From Comamonadaceae bacterium (GTDB taxonomy: Bacteria > Pseudomonadota > Gammaproteobacteria > Burkholderiales > Burkholderiaceae): 7,694 nt of DNA. Shown in pieces: positions 5,410 through 7,694 of this stretch. Every line of letters begins with the position of its first letter. Position 1 is the first letter of the stretch. Under the pieces are notes generated by a model. That model searched no databases. It worked only from the letters and a program-made list of their open reading frames with translations, and was not told the origin of the DNA. The position numbers and the translations under genes are program-made. Location: the NCBI GenBank assembly GCA_947505995.1, contig CANNNB010000109.1:1-7694 (forward strand), written 5' to 3'.

Positions 5410-7694
5410 TCAGGCGAACCGCTTTCCTCTGCATCGCCCTCAGTATCTTCGGCGTTTTCGCCTGCTTCATCTTGCACGATGGCATCGTTTTCTACAATCC
5501 GTTGCAAGCCCGACAACTTGGCGCCGTCGTCCAAGCCAATCAATGTGACGCCCTGCGTGGCGCGACCTAACTCACGAATTTCTGCAACGCGTGTTCGAAC
5601 CAGTACGCCGGTGTCGGTGATCAACATGATTTCATCGTCGGCGTGAACCAAAGTGGCGGCCACCACTTTGCCATTGCGCTCTGATTGTTGGATGGCGATC
5701 ATGCCTTTGGTGCCACGACCGTGGCGTGTGTATTCTGTGATGGATGTGCGTTTGCCATAACCATTTTGGGTGGCGGTGAGCACGCTTTGTTGCTCGTCCT
5801 CAGCCACCAACATGGCAATCACGCTTTGCGTTTCGTCCAGCATCATGCCGCGCACACCGCGTGCATTGCGGCCCATAGGACGCACATCATTTTCGTCAAA
5901 ACGCACAGCTTTGCCGCCGTCGCTGAACAACATCACATCGTGCTTGCCGTCGGTCAAAGCCGCACCAATCAAGAAGTCGCCTTCGTCTAGGTCAACGGCA
6001 ATGATGCCGGCTTTGCGGGGGTTGCTGAATTCATCGAGTGATGTTTTCTTGACGGTGCCCATGGAGGTGCCCATGAACACATAGTGGTCGGCAGGGAAAC
6101 TGCGCATGTCGCCGGTTAAAGGCAAGACAACATTGATCTTTTCGCCTTCTTGCAGAGGGAACATATTGACAATGGGGCGGCCGCGCGAACCGCGCGAGCC
6201 TGCAGGCACTTCCCACACTTTGAGCCAGTACAAACGGCCACGATTGGAAAAGCACAGGATGTAATCGTGTGTGTTGGCAATGAAGAGTTGATCGATCCAA
6301 TCATCTTCTTTGGTGGCTGTGGCTTGCTTGCCGCGGCCGCCGCGCTTTTGAGCGCGGTATTCAGACAATGGCTGGCTTTTGATGTAGCCGCTGTGCGACA
6401 AGGTTACCACCATGTCGGTGGGTGTGATCAAGTCTTCGGTGGCCAAGTCTTGCGCATTGTGTTCAATGTAGCTGCGTCGAGCGCCCAATTTGGTTTGACC
6501 AAACTCCTGGCGCAACTCACCCAGTTCTGTGCCAATGATGGTAGATACGCGCTCAGGTTTGGCCAAGATGTCGAGCAAGTCTTCAATTTCAGACATGACT
6601 TCTTTGTACTCAACCACAATCTTGTCTTGTTCCAGACCGGTCAAACGTTGCAAACGCATCTGCAAAATTTCTTGGGCTTGGGTTTCGCTCAGGCGGTACA
6701 AACCGTCGTTGCCCATGCCAAATTCTTTTTCCAAGCCGTCGGGGCGATAGTCGTCAGCATTGACAGCGCCACCATCGGCGCGTGTCCGCGTGAGCATTTC
6801 GCGAACCAATTTGGAATCCCAACTGCGCGTCATCAATTCAGCTTTGGCCACTGGCGGGGTGGGTGCATTGCGAATGATGGCAATGAACTCGTCGATGTTG
6901 GCCATGGCCACAGCCAAGCCTTCCAACACGTGGCCACGCTCGCGTGCTTTGCGCAGGGTGAATACAGTGCGGCGTGTGACCACTTCGCGGCGGTGTTGCA
7001 AGAACACGCTAATGAGGTCTTTCAGGTTGCACAACTTAGGCTGCCCGTCAATGAGGGCCACCATGTTGATACCGAATGTGTCTTGCAACTGAGTCTGTTT
7101 GTACAGATTGTTGAGCACCACTTCAGGCACTTCACCGCGCTTGAGTTCAATCACCAAGCGCATGCCTGATTTGTCAGACTCGTCTTGTATGTGGCTGATG
7201 CCTTCAATCTTTTTCTCGTGAACCAATTCGGCCATGCGTTCTTGCAAAGTCTTTTTGTTCACTTGGTAGGGCAATTCGTCCACCACGATGCACTGTCGTT
7301 GGCCCTTGTCAATGTCTTCAAAGTGGCACTTGGCACGCATGATCACGCGGCCGCGGCCAGTGCGGTAGCCATCTTTCACGCCGCTGATGCCATAAATAAT
7401 GCCGGCTGTAGGGAAGTCGGGTGCAGGAATGATTTCCATCAACTCGTCGATGGTGGCGCCAGGATTGCGCAGCATGTGCAAGCAAGCGTCAACCACTTCG
7501 TTCAGGTTGTGAGGTGGAATGTTGGTCGCCATACCAACCGCAATACCGCCAGAGCCGTTGACCAACAGGTTGGGAATGCGGCTTGGCAACACCAGAGGTT
7601 CTTTTTCAGAGCCGTCGTAGTTGGGGCCAAAGTCGACGGTTTCTTTGTCGATGTCGGCCAACATTTCGTGGGCAATTTTGGCCAAGCGAATTTC
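5406..7694 (-). CDS. gyrA: DNA gyrase subunit A, 5'-truncated by the window edge
   Basis: The frame is open to the right edge and gives 762 residues, beginning [11 protein letters not shown]. By alignment to E. coli GyrA the first residue corresponds to about Glu124. The catalytic tyrosine (Tyr122) and the quinolone-resistance region therefore lie just outside. Full length would be near 885 residues, normal for the family.

Visible parts, counted from the first codon in the window: the end of the winged-helix region and the tower with [19 protein letters not shown] (40–58); [19 protein letters not shown] (200–218); the coiled-coil arm with RLTGLEQDK (350–358); then the six-bladed C-terminal β-pinwheel that wraps DNA. 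The pinwheel carries the GyrA box QKRGGRG (449–455). An acidic tail ends the protein.

With GyrB it introduces negative supercoils using ATP. The GyrA box separates it from ParC. Any TTG near the right edge is internal (the Leu of E-I-R-L) and is not a start. Confidence 0.97.
6330..6350 (-). other. GyrA box (QKRGGRG) coding segment
   Basis: These seven codons encode Q-K-R-G-G-R-G, matching the Q(R/K)RGG(R/K)G motif in blade 1 of the GyrA C-terminal domain. The motif is required for wrapping DNA in a positive sense and hence for negative supercoiling. It distinguishes gyrase from topoisomerase IV. Confidence 0.9.

Noticed and set aside
6150..7169. A 339-codon open frame on the plus strand opposite gyrA
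   Set aside because: It lies exactly codon-on-codon opposite gyrA. Stops in that frame would need TTA, CTA or TCA codons in gyrA, which this gene rarely uses, so the length is a by-product of codon choice. The translation resembles no protein I know, and gyrA is certain.
1..7694. Mobile element, CRISPR array, tRNA, phage or defence-system genes
   Set aside because: Essentially all sequence is accounted for by six conserved housekeeping genes. I saw no terminal inverted repeats, no regularly spaced repeats and no tRNA-like cloverleaf in the short gaps.

Overview
This window is a housekeeping gene cluster lying entirely on the minus strand. In transcription order (right to left) it reads gyrA (3' part) – serC – pheA – tyrA – aroA::cmk (one fused reading frame) – rpsA (first 25 codons). 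This order matches the mixed-function 'supraoperon' long known from Pseudomonas and Betaproteobacteria. The protein details suggest a betaproteobacterium of the Burkholderiales, most likely the Comamonadaceae (Limnohabitans/Rhodoferax-like). These details are the S1 N-terminus MSESFADLFEESLKRTEMRT, the PheA start region, SerC with an 'MQGGG.xENAIVP' loop, and the AroA–Cmk fusion. The family-level assignment is inference from remembered sequence style, not from a search.

Layout by position: 5406–7694 gyrase subunit A, missing the first ~123 residues, with the catalytic tyrosine just off the right edge. 4303–5409 phosphoserine aminotransferase, overlapping gyrA by an ATGA. 3165–4262 bifunctional chorismate mutase/prephenate dehydratase, after a 40-nt spacer. 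2284–3168 prephenate (or cyclohexadienyl) dehydrogenase, overlapping pheA by an ATGA. 246–2273 EPSP synthase fused to cytidylate kinase, after a 10-nt spacer. 77–245 an untranslated leader with no convincing promoter or terminator. 1–76 the start of ribosomal protein S1.

How the genes fit together: AroA makes EPSP, the precursor of chorismate. PheA converts chorismate to prephenate and then phenylpyruvate. TyrA takes prephenate toward tyrosine. SerC makes phosphoserine, which leads to serine, glycine and one-carbon units and also serves pyridoxal phosphate synthesis. Cmk feeds CDP into RNA and DNA precursors. GyrA and S1 link the cluster to DNA topology and translation. The tight spacing and the absence of visible terminators suggest one long transcript, or overlapping ones.

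I found no mobile element, CRISPR array, RNA gene, phage remnant or accessory system, and I do not think the window hides an undescribed one. The points most worth a second look are: the in-frame AroA–Cmk fusion; the lack of Shine-Dalgarno sequences on the four internal cistrons, in contrast to rpsA; a Glu-to-Val change at a chorismate mutase active-site position; a TyrA cofactor pocket without the usual acidic residue; and the structured rpsA leader.
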